In this document: positions 10,640 to 20,216 of the stretch, one piece after another
Layout: each line of letters opens with the position of its first letter
Position numbering within the stretch: the first letter of the stretch is position 1
NCBI GenBank assembly: GCA_963828755.1
Contig: CAWHFY010000024.1
Coordinates: forward strand, 62,001-126,000
Length of the DNA stretch: 64,000 nt
Direction: 5' to 3'
From: WHSW01 sp963828755
GTDB lineage: Bacteria; Actinomycetota; Thermoleophilia; Solirubrobacterales; 70-9
The notes under the pieces: model-generated
What the model was told of the DNA's origin: nothing
Database searches by the model: none
The model's input: the letters and a program-made list of their open reading frames with translations, nothing else
Program-made: the position numbers and the translations under genes

Positions 10640-11928
10640 TGGCACGCCAGTGTAGGTGGGCGATCCTGCCGGCGGCCGTGCTCGTCGGGGGACTGCTCGG
10701 CTCGCCGGCGAGCGCCTCGGCCGCGAATCCGTGCCCCGCGCAGGCGCACTACGACTGGATGGGCAACTCGTCCTCCGAGACTGTCTCGATTCCGTCGCTC
10801 GGCCAGCCCACCGGGATCACCGCTTACGACGGCACGATCCTGCGCCCCGCCGACTCCATGGCCTATCCGGGCCCCCGCCCGGTCGTCCTGATCCAGCACG
10901 GCCTCGGCGGCAACCAGTGCGCGAACTGGTGGACCGCCCAGGACCTCGCCGGGCACGGCTACATCGCGGTCGTCTGGACCGCGCCCCAGGGTTCGAGCCC
11001 GACCCAGGCGTTCGGGAACGCGGTCGACGCAATGCACTCGGCGCTCGCCTTCGTCCGCACCCCGTCGAACCCGTACGCGGCCCAGACGGACACGACCCGG
11101 GTGGCGCTCGCCGGCCACTCCCTCGGCTCGATCGTGGCCTCGTTCGTACAGAGCGAGGGCGACCCGGGGGTGCGCGCGATCATCGCCCTCGACACGCTGC
11201 GCCGCTGGGCGAACGGAGACCCGGGCGGTGCGGTCTTCGAGTGCGCCTCGCCGCAGGCGCTCGAGATCACGCCGCGGGTTCCGGCCCTCGGCTTCGCCAA
11301 GGACGAGCCCTGCAACGCGAAGCCCGATTACGCCCCCGCCGACCTGAAGCTGCCCGGATTCCTGCACTGGCGCGAGGCCGGCGTGCCGACGTTCGAGCTC
11401 GTGATGGCGAGCTACAACCACCTCGACTTCGCCACCCCCGGCAGCGAGCAAAAGCATCGGGACCTCTCGTACTTCATCGAGGCGTGGCTCGATCGCTGGG
11501 TCGGCGGCGACGTCACGGCTGACTCGCGGCTGCTCGCGGACACGGTACTGGGAGCGCCGACCACGTCGCTGCTCAGCGAGCGCTTCCTTTCGGGGGCCTT
11601 CCTACCGGGCGAGATCGACACCGCCGACTACCGCGCCTATCTCGCCGACGCGACGGCGCCGGAGACCACGAAGGTCAAGGGGCCGAAGCGGAAGGTGACC
11701 CGCAAGCGGGCAAAGCGTGGATTCCGCTTCAGCTTCGCCTCCAACGACCCGGCCGCAACGTTCACCTGCCGGCTCGACGGCGGCAGTCGGCGACCCTGCG
11801 CCTCGCCGAAGCGGATCGGCGCACAGCGCCCCGGCCGCCACAAGATGCGGGTGGAGGCGACCGATTCCCGCGGCAACGTCGAGGCGAAGCCCGCCGTCTG
11901 GAAGTTCTGCGAGATGCTCGGTCGTCTA
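10639..11928 (+). CDS. Secreted alpha/beta hydrolase with a C-terminal Ig-like domain
   Basis: The TTG at 10639 yields MARQCRWAILPAAVLVGG ending ASASA, a clean Sec signal peptide; it overlaps the alaS start by one base on the other strand. No ATG or GTG gives a signal peptide of usual length. The hydrolase part has VLIQHGLGGNQ (oxyanion region), the nucleophile elbow GHSLGS and a late His (NHLDF), as in dienelactone-hydrolase or lipase-like enzymes. From about residue 320 a basic linker (GPKRKVTRKRAKRG) leads to a small domain (FASNDPAATFTCRLDGG ... ATDSRGNV) that I know from thermoleophilian secreted proteins. The reading frame runs on antisense through mnmA; I place the true stop at 11928 after a terminal frameshift. 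Substrate unknown. Confidence 0.65.
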
Positions 11929-13385
11929 GGCGATCGTCGCCCGGCCGACGACGACGTCGCCGCTCAGCAGGCACGCCGTCTGTCCCGGGGCGACGCCGTA
12001 GGCGGGCTCGCCGAGGGCGAGCTCGAGCTCCTCGTGCTCGCCGGCGCCGACGTCGCCGAGCTCGCAGGCGAGCGGGCGCGAGTGGTAGCGCAGGACGACC
12101 CGGTCAACCTGGTTCGCCGGCCGGTGAAGCGTCGCACCGCGCACGCGCACGCGCTCACGCGCGAGCTGCTCGCGGCTGCCGACCGTGACCGTGTTCGACT
12201 CGCCGTCGGTCGCCAGCACGTAGAGCGGCTCCGAGCCGCCGAGCCGCAGCCCGCGGCGCTGGCCGACCGTGAACTCGTGCTGACCGCGGTGCGTGCCGCG
12301 GCGGCGCCCCGCCGCGTCGACGATCGGCCCGGGGCGATCGCCGAGCCCGCCGTGGCGGGCGAGGAAGGAGCGCTTGCCCTCGCCGGCGAGGAAGCACAGG
12401 TCCTGGCTCTCGGCCTTCGAGGCGACCGCGAGGCCGGCCTCGGCGGCGAGCTCGCGGACCCGCGGCTTGCCGAGCTCGGCGAGCGGGAAGCGCAGGCGCG
12501 CCAGCGAGGCCGGCCGCAGGCCGGAGAGCATGTAGGTCTGGTCCTTGGCGGGGTCGGCGGCGGCGGCGAGCAGCGGGCCGTCGCCGTCGTCGACGATCCG
12601 CGCGTAGTGGCCGGTCGCCAGCGCCGAGCAGCCGAGCCGGCCGGCGAGCGCCAGCATCGCGTCGAGGCGCAGCTCGCCGTTGCAGATCACGCACGGGTTC
12701 GGGGTCCGGCCGGCGCGGTAGCCGTCGACGAAGGCGCCGACGACACGCTGCGCGGAAGACGTCCTCGAGGTCGAGGGTGAAATGCGGGATGCCGAGCTGA
12801 TGGGCAACTGAGCGGGCGCCGAGCACCGCGACCGGCGAGCAACAGCTGCGCGCCGCATCGGTGTGGCGGTCCGCCCACAGCTTCAGGGTGACCGCGACCA
12901 CCTCCACCCCGCGCTCGCGCTCGCGCAGCGCGGCGACCGCCGAGTCGACTCCGCCGCTGAGCGCGACCAGGACCCGCTCGCCGGCCGCGGGCTCCGGCGC
13001 GAGCGAGAGTCCCGATCCGGCAGCCGCGGCGAGCGCGCGATGCAGCGCGTCGGCGGCGAGCTCGACCGCGTGGCGGCCCTGCGGCCCGACCCCGCCGAGG
13101 GTTGCCGCGACCTCGCCCGGCCCGACGCGGGCCGCCGTCGAACAGCGCCGCGCCGTCGGCCAGTTCGGCGACCGCTGCCCCAGCGGCGCGAGCCGTCGCG
13201 CAGCCCTCCGCGTCGAAGCTGACCCGCGCGATCGATCCGTTGGAGATCTCGATCGAGACCCGGATCAGGTCGCCGCACGGCGCCCCGCCCGCGGCGCCGT
13301 CGAACCCCGACGGCAGCGGCGCGCCCCGCCGGCTCTCGTCGTCGAGGTACAGCTGCAGCGTCTCGCGGTCGGTCTCGGCGTTCAT
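11926..13385 (-). CDS. mnmA: IscU/NifU-like domain fused to tRNA 2-thiouridylase MnmA, two frameshifts
   Basis: The restored protein is about 486 residues, some 120 longer than usual MnmA. Residues 1 to about 130 resemble an IscU/NifU Fe-S scaffold: APCGDLIRVSIEI (first Cys-Gly-Asp) and FDAEGCATARAAG (second Cys). Where the third ligand Cys is expected (HCxxLA) the protein reads RHAVELA, so one ligand is missing. MnmA follows: the PP-loop SGGVDS (about 143-148), the CCSP region, catalytic NPCVICN, DQTYMLSGL, SQDLCFL and GQRRGL. MnmA makes 2-thio-U34 in Lys/Glu/Gln tRNAs using sulfur relayed from a cysteine desulfurase. Frame changes are near 13130 and 12755, but the scaffold-like part continues directly into the PP-loop. 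The stop is antisense to the end of the upstream hydrolase. Confidence 0.82.
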
Positions 13386-13432
13386 CGGCTCGGGCGGCGG
13401 CGGCCGCGGTCCAAGCCTAGAGCCCGCGGGCG

Positions 13433-14104
13433 CTACTTCGGGTAGTACGGCAGGTCGGTCGGGCCCTTGTACAGGGCGTCGTCGAGCGCCTGCTCGACGC
13501 TGCGGGCGCCACGGAACCCGTAGCTGACCACCGCGGTCGGCATCGGTCCGTCGGTGAGCTTCTTCGGGCGGACGACGACGAGCGCCGGGGTGCGGTCGAG
13601 GTCGACGCCCTCGGTGATCCGGGAGTAGTCCGCGACGTCCTTGACCTCGGTCGCGAAGACGGCAACGCCCTCGCGGGAGCGGACCTGCTCGACGATCGCC
13701 TTCAGCTCGCGGTCGTCGATCCCGTCGTCGTTGAAGATCATCAGGGCCACCGCCTTGCCGTCGTCGTAGGCGTTGACGACGTCGGCCGGGAGGCCGGGGC
13801 CGGCCTTGAAGTCGGTCGGGGTGCCGGTGGCCGCGGCCGCGTCGGGGGTCGCGGGCGCTGCGGCGCCGGTCGCCGGGTCCGTCGGCGCGGGCGTTGCAGG
13901 CGTGGCGGTCGCGCTCGCGGAGGCGTCGGACTCCGGGGTGCCGGCGGCGACCGCCTGGGTCGCGGCGGCGTCGGTGGTCGAGGTGTCCTCGCCCGAGCCG
14001 CCCCTCCGCATCAGCAGCATCAGGCCGACGGCGAGCGCGAGCACGCCCACCAGGCCCGCCTGGACGACCGGGTTCTCGTTGAGCGCCTTCCTCATGGGCG
14101 CCAC
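13433..14104 (-). CDS. Membrane-anchored thioredoxin-fold-like protein of unknown function
   Basis: A 223-residue protein with one N-terminal TM segment (VQAGLVGVLALAVGLMLLM, about 14-32), a 75-residue Ala/Thr/Pro-rich extracytoplasmic linker, and a compact C-terminal domain. That domain reads KAVALMIFNDDGIDD, VAVFATEVKDVADYS and TPALVVVRPKK, the strand order and 'TPALVVV' cis-Pro element of thioredoxin-like folds. No CxxC is present, so it is not a disulfide oxidoreductase. It lies upstream of mnmA in the same direction with a 47-bp gap. A role in envelope protein handling is only a guess. Confidence 0.75.
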   Translation of the reverse strand: MAPMRKALNENPVVQAGLVGVLALAVGLMLLMRRGGSGEDTSTTDAAATQAVAAGTPESDASASATATPATPAPTDPATGAAAPATPDAAAATGTPTDFKAGPGLPADVVNAYDDGKAVALMIFNDDGIDDRELKAIVEQVRSREGVAVFATEVKDVADYSRITEGVDLDRTPALVVVRPKKLTDGPMPTAVVSYGFRGARSVEQALDDALYKGPTDLPYYPK

Positions 14105-14394
14105 CGGGCCACGGCCGTGAAAAGAGGCCCCAGCTTGCCGTTACCGCTCTGCCTGCGAACCTGAGTGAACAGGTGGGTGCCTGCCGGCGCTACGACCAGC
14201 GCGCTACCGGACGATGGCTCCCAAGGCAATTGTGTTGGTTCACAAAATGAACGGCTGGCGAACAAGCTCGAGCCTTCCACGAGACTAGCAACGACTACTG
14301 GACGTCCCTTTAGTCGGCCGCGAAGCCCTCGGGCTTGAGCGCTGAGTGCAAGCCGCCCGCCTGGACCGCCTCCGCCCCGCGCCGGCGGCGGATC
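14105..14394. other. Intergenic stretch between aspS and the membrane-anchored gene
   Basis: About 290 bp between the aspS stop and the start of the leftward gene at 14104. It is less GC-biased than the flanks around 14225-14260. I see a short stem (ACCTG...CAGGT near 14165-14180) but no recognisable riboswitch, tRNA or repeat. It probably carries the promoter of the downstream gene. A 62-codon leftward open frame here has no recognisable features. Confidence 0.4.
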
Positions 14395-16199
14395 TCATCC
14401 AGGTCGCTTGGCGCGCAGCGCGAGCCCGAGATCGCGCAGCTGGACCTCGTCGACCGGCGCCGGCGCACCGGTCAGCGGGTCGGCGCCCGACGCGGCCTTC
14501 GGGAACGCGATCACGTCGCGGATCGAGTCCGCGTGCTCGAGCCGCTGGACCATGCGGTCGAGGCCGTAGGCGATCCCGCCGTGCGGCGGGGCCCCGTAGC
14601 GAAGTGCCTCGAGCAGGAACCCGAAGCGCTCGTTCGCCTCCTCGGGCGAGATCCCGATCGCCTCCAGCACCCGCTGCTGAAGCTCGGAGTCGGAGATACG
14701 GATCGAGCCGCCGCCGAGCTCCTGGCCGTTCCAGACGACGTCGTAGGCGAGCGCCTTCGCGGCCCCGGGGTCGGCGGGGTCGAAGTCGCCGTCCGGCGCC
14801 GTGAACGGGTGGTGGAGCGGGTCCCAGCGCTGCTCGGTCTCGTTGAAGCCGAACATCGGCCACTCCGTCACCCAGCAGAACTCCTCGTCCTCCGGGTCGA
14901 TCAGCTCGAAACGCTCGGCGAGGTCGAGACGCAGCTGGGCGAGCACCGAGTTCGCCACGGCCGGCTGGTCGGCGACGACGAGCAGCAGGTCGCCCTCCTC
15001 CGCGCCGAGCCGCTCGTTGAGCGCGGCGAGCTCCGCGGCTGAGAGGAACTTCGCGGTCGGCGAGCGCCAGCCCTCCCCTTCGCGAAAGGCCCAGACGAGC
15101 CCCTTCGCGCCGAGCTCCTGAGCGCGGCCGATGAAACCGTCGAGAACCGATCGCGGCACGTCGCGAGCGCCGGCGTTCAGGCCCTTGACGATCCCGCCGC
15201 CCTCGATCACGCCCGCGAAAGACCTTGAACTCCGTCTCGGCGAGCAGGTCTGTGAGCTCGGTCAGCTCGAGGCCGAAGCGCAGGTCCGGGCGATCGGTGC
15301 CGAAGCGGTCGATCGCCTCCGCGTAGGTGACCCGGCGCAGCGGCAGCTCGAGCTCGCGGGCCGTCGACGCGCGCGAACACGGCGGCGAGCAGCCGCTCGT
15401 TGAGGTCGAGCACATCCTCGACCTCGACGAACGACATCTCGATGTCGAGCTGGGTGAAGTCGGGCTGGCGGTCGGCACGCTGGTCCTCGTCGCGAAAGCA
15501 GCGGACGATCTGGAAGTAGCGCTCGAAGCCGGAGACCATCAGCAGCTGCTTGAACAGCTGCGGGGATTGCGGCAGGGCGTAGAAGGAACCGGGCTCGCGG
15601 CGCGACGGCACGAGGAAGTCGCGAGCGCCCTCGGGGGTCGAGCGGGAGAGCATCGGCGTCTCGATGTCGAGGAAGCCCTCGCCGCCGAGGAAGTCCCGGA
15701 TCGCAGCGGTGACGTGGTGGCGGCGGATGATCGACCGCGCCACGCGCTCGCGGCGCAGGTCGAGGTAGCGGTGGCGCAGCCGCGCCTCCTCGCCGACCTC
15801 GCCGGAGAAGCCCTCGATCTCGAACGGCGGCGTCTGCGAGTGCGCGACCAGGGTCGCGTCGGCGACCCGCAGCTCGAACTCGCCGGTCGGCAGGTCGGGG
15901 TTGACGGTCTCGTCGGAGCGGCGGACGACCTCGCCGGCGACCGTGAGCACGTCCTCGGCGCGCAGCCGGTGCGAGAGCTCGAACGCCTCGCCCGAGTCGT
16001 CGGGGTGAAAGACGAGCTGGACGATCCCGGTGCGGTCGCGCAGGTCGATGAACACCAGGCCGCCGTGATCGCGGCGGCGGTGGACCCAGCCGGCGAGCCG
16101 CGCCTGCGAGCCGACCCGGTCGTCGAGCACCTGGCCGCACCAGGTGTCGCGGTACGAGTTCGGTCGCAGCGGTGGGAAGTCCGGCTCGCCTGAGGTCAT
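14395..16199 (-). CDS. aspS: Aspartate-tRNA ligase (bacterial type), two frameshifts
   Basis: ATG 16199 overlaps the hisS stop (ATGA), so the two synthetase genes are coupled. The N-terminal OB fold (AGWVHRRRDHGGLVFIDLRDRTG), class II motif 2 (FRDEDQRADRQPDFTQLDIE) and the bacterial GAD insertion region (VKGLNAGARDVPRS, VVADQPAVANSVL) are present. So is motif 3 (GIAYGLDRMVQ). The GAD domain marks the bacterial-type enzyme. Frame changes fall at about 15372 and 15222. An unbroken frame runs from hisS into aspS only because of the hisS frameshift; there is no HisS-AspS fusion. The C-terminus (LRAKRPG) may itself be slightly altered by an indel. Confidence 0.9.
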
Positions 16200-17429
16200 T
16201 GTGAGAGCACCTCCAGCGCGTTCGAGAGATCGAGCCGGCCCTGCTCGCCACTCTCCATGTCGCGGACCTCGGCAGCGCCGGTCTCGTCGATGATCACGGC
16301 GCGGCGCGCGCCGAGGCGGTCGGCGTGCTTCATCTGGCCCTTGAGCGAACGCCCGGCGAGGTCGAGTTCGGCGCGCAGCCCGGCGCCGCGCAGCTCGCGC
16401 ACGAGGGCGAAGGCGCGGCCGCTCTGCTCCCGCGGGACCGGCCACGAAGACGTCGGCGGTCGGCTCCGCCGCGGGAGCGTCGATCGCCAGCAGGATCCGC
16501 TCGATCCCGGCCGCCCAGCCGCAGCCTGCGGTTGCCGGCCCGCCGAGCGCCTCGACCAGCCGGTCGTAGCGCCCGCCGCCGCCGATCGTGCGCGCCTGGG
16601 CGTCGAGCGCCTCGGACTCGAACTCGAAGACGGTGCGCGTGTAGTAGTCGAGTCCGCGGACGAGGGTGCCGTCGAGCTCGTAGTCGATCCCCGACTGACC
16701 GAGCAGGTTGCGGACCTCGGCGAAGTGCTCGGCGTCCTCCTGGTCGAGCCGGTCGACTAGGAGCGGCGCGTTCGCCATCACCGCCTGCGTCCCCTCGTCC
16801 TTGGAGTCGAAGGCGCGCAGCGGGTTCTCATCCATCCGCTCGCGCACGTCGGCGGCGAGGTCGGCCTCGTTCGCACGCAGATAAGCGGTCAGCTCCTCGC
16901 GGTAGGCGGCGCGCGAAGCAGGGGTGCCGAGGCTCGACAGCCGCAGCCGCACGCCGGGCACCTCGAGGCCTCGCAGAAGCTCGTCGAGCATCAGGATCAG
17001 CTCCGCGTCGGCCAGCGGCGACTCGGCGCCGATCACCTCGGCGTCGATCTGATTGAACTGGCGGAAGCGGCCGGCCTGCGGGCGCTCGTGGCGAAAGTAG
17101 GGGCCCCAGGACCACAGCTTCACCGGCTGGGGCAGCCGGTGCATGCCGTGCTCGATGTACGCGCGGCAGATCGCGGCGGTCGCCTCCGGGCGCAGCGTGA
17201 GGCTGCGGTCGCCCTGGTCGGTGAACGTGAACATCTCCTTGTGGACGATGTCGGTGCCCTCGCCCACGCCGCGCGCGAACAGCTCGGTGTCCTCGAACGC
17301 CGGGGTCTCGAACTCCCCGTAGCCGGCCCGCGCGAAGAGCTCGGCCGCCGTCGCCCTGATCCCGGCACGGCGCTCGGCGTCGGCGGGCAGGATGTCGAAG
17401 GTGCCCCTGGGGGCCTGGAAGCGGCGCAT
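16196..17429 (-). CDS. hisS: Histidine-tRNA ligase, one frameshift
   Basis: ATG 17429 gives MRRFQAPRGTFDILP, the standard HisS N-terminus. Class II motif 1, motif 2 (YFRHERPQAGRFRQFNQID), the His-A signature LVRGLDYYTRTVFEF and motif 3 (GCGWAAGIERILLA) follow. After a frameshift near 16440 the anticodon-binding C-domain reads LRAELDLAGRSLKGQMKHADRLGA and RRAVIIDE, and stops at 16196. The restored length of about 410 residues is normal. It starts 21 bp downstream of the metallo-beta-lactamase-fold gene stop and overlaps aspS by 4 bp. Confidence 0.92.
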
Positions 17430-17449
17430 AGGCTCATCGCGGCGCGAGC

Positions 17450-18088
17450 CTAACGAGCGAGCTCAGCCAGGAACGGGTTGGTCGCGCGCTCGGCGCCGAG
17501 CGTCGTGATCCCCATGTGTCCGGGGTAGACGGTCGTCTCCTCCGGGAAGCCGTCGACGAGGCCGCGGATGCTCTCGAGCAGCGTCGGCCAGTCGCCGCCT
17601 GGCAGGTCGACGCGCCCGACCGAGCCCTGGAAGAGGACGTCGCCGCTGAACAGCGCGCCCTCGTCCCGGATCGCGTACGTGACGTGGCCCGGGCTGTGGC
17701 CCGGCGTGAACACGACCTCGATCGTCATCCCGGCGAGCTCCAGCGTCTCGCCGCCGGCGACCGTCTCGTCTGCTTCGTAGCTCTCATACGGCCCGAAACC
17801 CGGCCAGGGCACGAAGGCCATGATGTCGCGCAGCACCGGGACCTCGAGCTCGGGGCAGTAGACCGGGGCGCCCGTCGCCCGCGCCACCGGCGCGACCGCG
17901 CCGATGTGGTCGAAGTGGGTGTGGGTGAGCAGGATCGCGTCGATGCCGATGCCGAGCTCGTCGACGACCGCGAGGATCCGCTCGGCCTCCTCGCCGGGGT
18001 CGACGATCACCCCGCGATCGGCGCCGTCGCGGCGGATGACGAAGCAGTTCTCGGCCACCTGGCCGACGGTGAGCATGCGGACTTCCAT
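17450..18088 (-). CDS. MBL-fold metallohydrolase (glyoxalase II-like)
   Basis: The 212-residue protein carries the HxHxDH metal motif as HTHFDHIGA (about residues 56-64), a further ligand in TPGHSPGH, FSGDVLF (bridging Asp) and YPGH near the C-terminus. This is the YcbL/GloB-type arrangement that hydrolyses thioester or related substrates with two metals. Start ATG 18088. Its position just upstream of hisS-aspS on the same strand is common in actinobacteria and suggests co-transcription; it does not reveal the substrate. Confidence 0.85.
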   Translation of the reverse strand: MEVRMLTVGQVAENCFVIRRDGADRGVIVDPGEEAERILAVVDELGIGIDAILLTHTHFDHIGAVAPVARATGAPVYCPELEVPVLRDIMAFVPWPGFGPYESYEADETVAGGETLELAGMTIEVVFTPGHSPGHVTYAIRDEGALFSGDVLFQGSVGRVDLPGGDWPTLLESIRGLVDGFPEETTVYPGHMGITTLGAERATNPFLAELAR

Positions 18089-18114
18089 GCCGCGAGATTA
18101 GCGCCGGAGGCGGC

Positions 18115-18510
18115 TCAGCCCTGCTGCTTCTTCTGCGCCCGCGCGGCCTGCAGCTGGCGCAGCCGCCGTCGGTACATGAACTGATCGATGTAGTAGCCCA
18201 TCGGCACGTACAGGGCGAGCATCACGACGGAGAGCACGAGCGCCGGCCCAACCTCGCGCTTGAACACGAGCCAAAAGAGCAGGAAGAAGATCGCGGCGCC
18301 AAACAGGCCGCGCTTGAAGGCGCCCGACCAGGTCGGAGCGATGTCGCGGCGGTCGACCGGCCTGGACTTCGCGCCGGGCTTGCGCTTGTTGCGCGCCCGC
18401 GCCTTCGCCTCCTCGCGGGTCCGCGGGCGACCGCGAACGGGGCGGGTGTCGATGCGGCCGGTCTGGGTGCCGCGGTGCTTCTTGCGGCGGCGCTTCCTCG
18501 TCTGAGCCAT
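18115..18510 (-). CDS. Small basic two-helix membrane protein
   Basis: A 131-residue protein of unknown function. The first 60 residues are extremely basic and disordered (RKRRRKKHRG, RPRTREEAKARARNKRK). Two TM segments follow (GLFGAAIFFLLFWLVF and GPALVLSVVMLALYVPMGYYI), then a basic tail ending ARAQKKQQG. The charge pattern places both termini in the cytoplasm. It is 26 bp upstream of the MBL-fold gene and probably in its operon. Confidence 0.75.
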   Translation of the reverse strand: MAQTRKRRRKKHRGTQTGRIDTRPVRGRPRTREEAKARARNKRKPGAKSRPVDRRDIAPTWSGAFKRGLFGAAIFFLLFWLVFKREVGPALVLSVVMLALYVPMGYYIDQFMYRRRLRQLQAARAQKKQQG

Positions 18511-18641
18511 CGGCGGGCAATTTAGTGGGCCTCGCGCCTCGCTGCACGGGCGCCTTCAGGGGTCATAACTCCGTCGCGGGCGCAGGACGTCCGCCGCGAG
18601 GGCCGAAGCCGGTGATCTCGCCAACGAACAAGGGAGCGTGG

Positions 18642-19331
18642 ATGCGAACGGGGTCGGGGGGCCAAAGGACGCGGAGGAGGACGATCGCGGCGATCGCGTG
18701 CGCATCCGTGGTCGCCTGCGCGGCCCCCGCCGGGAGCGACGCGGCGGTCGCCCACACCGTCATCGAGGGCGAGACCCTCTCGGGGATCGCCGCCGCCAAC
18801 GGGATCAGCACGGAGTCGCTCGCCTCCTTCAACGGGATCTCGGCCGAGACCCTGGTCGTGATCGGGCAGACGGTCTCGGTGCCGAGCGCGGCCGAGCTCG
18901 GGATTACGTCAACCACCACTACGACCACGACCACGGCGGCTCCGACGACCACCCCGGCGAGCGTCCAGGCATCGTGGACGGTGCCGGTGTACTCGCCCAA
19001 CGGCGCGGCCTACCTCGCCTCGAACGCCGCGGCCGCGTGGGAGTCGCTCCGGCAGGCCGGGCTGAGCACGTACGGGATCGACATCTACCCCGCCGGCTCG
19101 CTCTCGGCGTACCGGACCTACGCGCAGCAGTCCTACCTGTACGACCTCTACCTCTCAGGCGCCGGCGCGCCCGCGAACCCGCCCGGGACCTCGCCGCACG
19201 AGTACGGCACCGCGGTCGACCTCGCGAGCCCCGAGATGCGCACGGTGATCGACTCGCTCGGGCCGAGCTACGGCTGGGCCAAGGTCCACGGCCCGGACGA
19301 GTGGTGGCACGTGGACTACGTCGGCGGCTGA
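18642..19331 (+). CDS. Secreted LysM + D-Ala-D-Ala carboxypeptidase (M15B/VanY family)
   Basis: Start ATG 18642 is preceded by AAGGGA and gives a signal peptide (RRRTIAAIACASVVACAAPAG). A LysM domain (HTVIEGETLSGIAAANGIS ... VSVP) binds peptidoglycan, and an eight-Thr linker leads to the M15 peptidase. The zinc and catalytic motifs are complete: SAYRTYAQQ, SPHEYGTAVDL (His, Asp) and EWWHVDY (Glu, His). It should trim the terminal D-Ala of muropeptides outside the membrane. It is transcribed divergently from the small membrane protein gene, with 131 bp between them in which I see no certain riboswitch. Its 3' end overlaps the convergent formiminotransferase gene by 16 bp. Confidence 0.88.
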   Translation: MRTGSGGQRTRRRTIAAIACASVVACAAPAGSDAAVAHTVIEGETLSGIAAANGISTESLASFNGISAETLVVIGQTVSVPSAAELGITSTTTTTTTTAAPTTTPASVQASWTVPVYSPNGAAYLASNAAAAWESLRQAGLSTYGIDIYPAGSLSAYRTYAQQSYLYDLYLSGAGAPANPPGTSPHEYGTAVDLASPEMRTVIDSLGPSYGWAKVHGPDEWWHVDYVGG

Positions 19332-20206
19332 TCGGCGAGCGGCCAACGCCGCTCCAGCGCGACTCGGTCGAGGTCGAAGCCGTGGATCGGGACGCCCTCG
19401 ATCGGCAGCCCGCTGAGCCCGGCCTCCGGCACCAGGCCGACGATCTCCGCGGCGATCGGCGCCGCCCCGAGCCCGCCGGCCAACTCGCGCACACGTTCGA
19501 TCACGGCGGCGAGCGGGACCGCGGCGGGGTCGTGGATGTTGGTCGAGACCTGAGCGCGATCGCCGAGGTCGATGGCGATCGCCCGCACCCCGGGGATCCC
19601 GCCGCCCGCCTCGCGCAGCTCCGACGCGAGCAAGCTCGCGATCGCGAGCGAGGGCGTGTCGAGCTCCAGGTTGAAGGCGGCCAGCGGCGGGCGCGCTGTG
19701 ACCAGGACGGCGCCGGCGCTCGGGTGCGGGTCGGGCGGGCCGAAGTCCGGGACCAGCTCGCCGCTTCGCATCCGCCCGGCGAGCGCCTCGAAGCCGCCGC
19801 GGCGAAACCAGGCGCGCTCGCGGCGCTCGGGCGCGCTCGCGAGCTCGCCGTAGAGGAAGACGGGAAGCCCGAGGCTCGCGAGTTCGCGGGCAAGCCCGCC
19901 GACGAGCTCCCGAGCCGTTGCGCGCTCGGCCTCATCGCGGTAGACGAGCGGGCAAACGTCGAGCGCTCCGATGCACGGGTGCTCGCCGGTATGGGTCGGC
20001 ATGTCGATCCACTCGATGCAGGCCGCGGCGCCGCTGACGAGCGCCGCGACGATCTCGTCGTCGGCGGCGCCGAGGGTGAGCACGGTGCGGTTGTGGGCGC
20101 CGTCGGAATGGCGGTCGAGCAGCGCCGCCGGTGCGAACGCGGCCGCGATCGAGGCGATCGTGCCGGGGTCACGGCCAGCCGAGAAGTTCGGGACCGCGAG
20201 CGCCAC
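19316..20206 (-). CDS. Glutamate formimidoyltransferase-like protein (FtcD N-terminal type)
   Basis: The 296 residues match the stand-alone formiminotransferase module: VPNFSAGRDPGTI at the N-terminus, HNRTVLTL, and the active-site block THTGEHPCIGALDVCPLV. The C-terminal subdomain motif FNLELDTPSLAIA is followed by VSTNIHDP. The enzyme moves a formimino group from formiminoglutamate to tetrahydrofolate (histidine degradation). No other hut genes are in the window and the cyclodeaminase half is absent. It is 11 bp downstream of the M29-like aminopeptidase gene. Confidence 0.85.
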   Translation of the reverse strand: MALAVPNFSAGRDPGTIASIAAAFAPAALLDRHSDGAHNRTVLTLGAADDEIVAALVSGAAACIEWIDMPTHTGEHPCIGALDVCPLVYRDEAERATARELVGGLARELASLGLPVFLYGELASAPERRERAWFRRGGFEALAGRMRSGELVPDFGPPDPHPSAGAVLVTARPPLAAFNLELDTPSLAIASLLASELREAGGGIPGVRAIAIDLGDRAQVSTNIHDPAAVPLAAVIERVRELAGGLGAAPIAAEIVGLVPEAGLSGLPIEGVPIHGFDLDRVALERRWPLADQPPT

Positions 20207-20216
20207 CAGCTACCGC

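Noticed and set aside
11929..12780. Extension of the secreted hydrolase to 743 residues
   Set aside because: The added part is Arg/Ala/Glu-rich antisense of mnmA with no domain; GC-rich DNA gives long spurious frames opposite real genes.
14105..14394. A structured RNA (6S-like or riboswitch) between aspS and the membrane-anchored gene
   Set aside because: Short stems can be drawn and a CTTTT lies near the end on the minus strand, but no long closing stem or known motif is visible.
15207..17429. An apparent 740-residue HisS-AspS fusion protein
   Set aside because: The reading frame joins the two only because of the frameshift near 16440. The true HisS C-terminus (ending LSNALEVLSQ) lies in another frame and its stop overlaps the aspS ATG, the normal operon layout.
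18511..18641. A c-di-AMP (ydaO-type) riboswitch before the LysM-VanY gene
   Set aside because: LysM wall hydrolases in actinobacteria often have one, but I could not find the conserved core blocks in order; only generic GC hairpins are present.
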